Assembly: GCA_905250075.1 (NCBI GenBank)
Contig: CAJNOP010000012.1
Coordinates: forward strand, 1,832,529 to 1,896,528
DNA length: 64,000 nt
DNA from: Rotaria sp. Silwood1
Taxonomy: Eukaryota > Rotifera > Eurotatoria > Philodinida > Philodinidae
Direction: 5' to 3'
Shown: one piece after another, positions 62,516 to 64,000 of the stretch
Position numbering within the stretch: the first letter of the stretch is position 1
Layout of the letters: each line of letters opens with the position of its first letter
Position numbers and translations under genes: made by a program
Notes under the pieces: model-generated
The model's input: only the letters and a program-made list of their open reading frames with translations
Told to the model about the DNA's origin: nothing
Database searches by the model: none

Positions 62516-64000
<1,485 letters not shown>

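Overview
The window looks like nuclear DNA of a small metazoan, most likely a bdelloid rotifer (Adineta/Rotaria-like). It is AT-rich, most introns are about 40-60 nt with GT..AG borders, and the genes are compact and clearly animal: importin beta, RPS13, RBBP4-like, Crumbs, RUS1, kinesin-2. It also carries gene families that are typically bacterial (a YihY/BrkB-type membrane protein and a broken PhoPQ-activated-protein relative), which fits the heavy horizontal acquisition known in bdelloids. The species assignment is inference.

Layout. 1-3.4 kb: no intact gene, two exon-like relics on the minus strand. 3.4-9.4 kb (-): importin subunit beta-1 with many introns. 9.5-10.2 kb (-): ribosomal protein S13. 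11.7-15.8 kb (+): a ten-exon RGG-rich, Q/N-rich protein with Trp/Tyr-Gln motifs. 16.2-18.7 kb (+): RBBP4/Caf1-type WD40 histone-binding protein with an odd 25-nt out-of-frame segment. 19.6-21.3 kb (+): secreted chitin-binding/EGF/vWA protein. 22.9-23.7 and 26.7-28.0 kb (+): two single-pass membrane proteins of unknown role. 29.8-31.1 kb (-): RUS1/DUF647 protein. 32.1-32.6 kb: MITE-like inverted-repeat element. 32.9-33.6 kb (-): C-terminal membrane part of a possible P5-type ATPase without its catalytic part. 34.1-35.5 kb (-): two-TM protein. 36.3 kb (-): orphan terminal exon. 38.5-39.2 kb (+): pseudogene of the PhoPQ-activated/AprA family. 39.6-52.6 kb (-): a Crumbs orthologue with many EGF repeats, four laminin-G-like domains, one TM segment and a canonical ERLI tail. 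54.1-54.7 kb (-): small intronless two-TM protein. 57.6-59.1 kb: a foldback element with a hAT element nested in it, the hAT flanked by a perfect 8-bp target-site duplication. 59.7-60.7 kb (+): YihY/BrkB-type gene with one spliceosomal intron. 62.5-64 kb (+): kinesin-2 motor (KIF3B-like), cut off by the window end.

The genes are unrelated housekeeping, chromatin, polarity and membrane genes with no operon logic. The few long introns (importin beta, RBBP4-like, RGG gene, Crumbs) are where dispersed and inverted repeats occur, which suggests introns here lengthen by insertion of small non-autonomous elements. All exon borders were assigned by eye from GT/AG sites, reading-frame continuity and family similarity. 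No search or RNA data were used.
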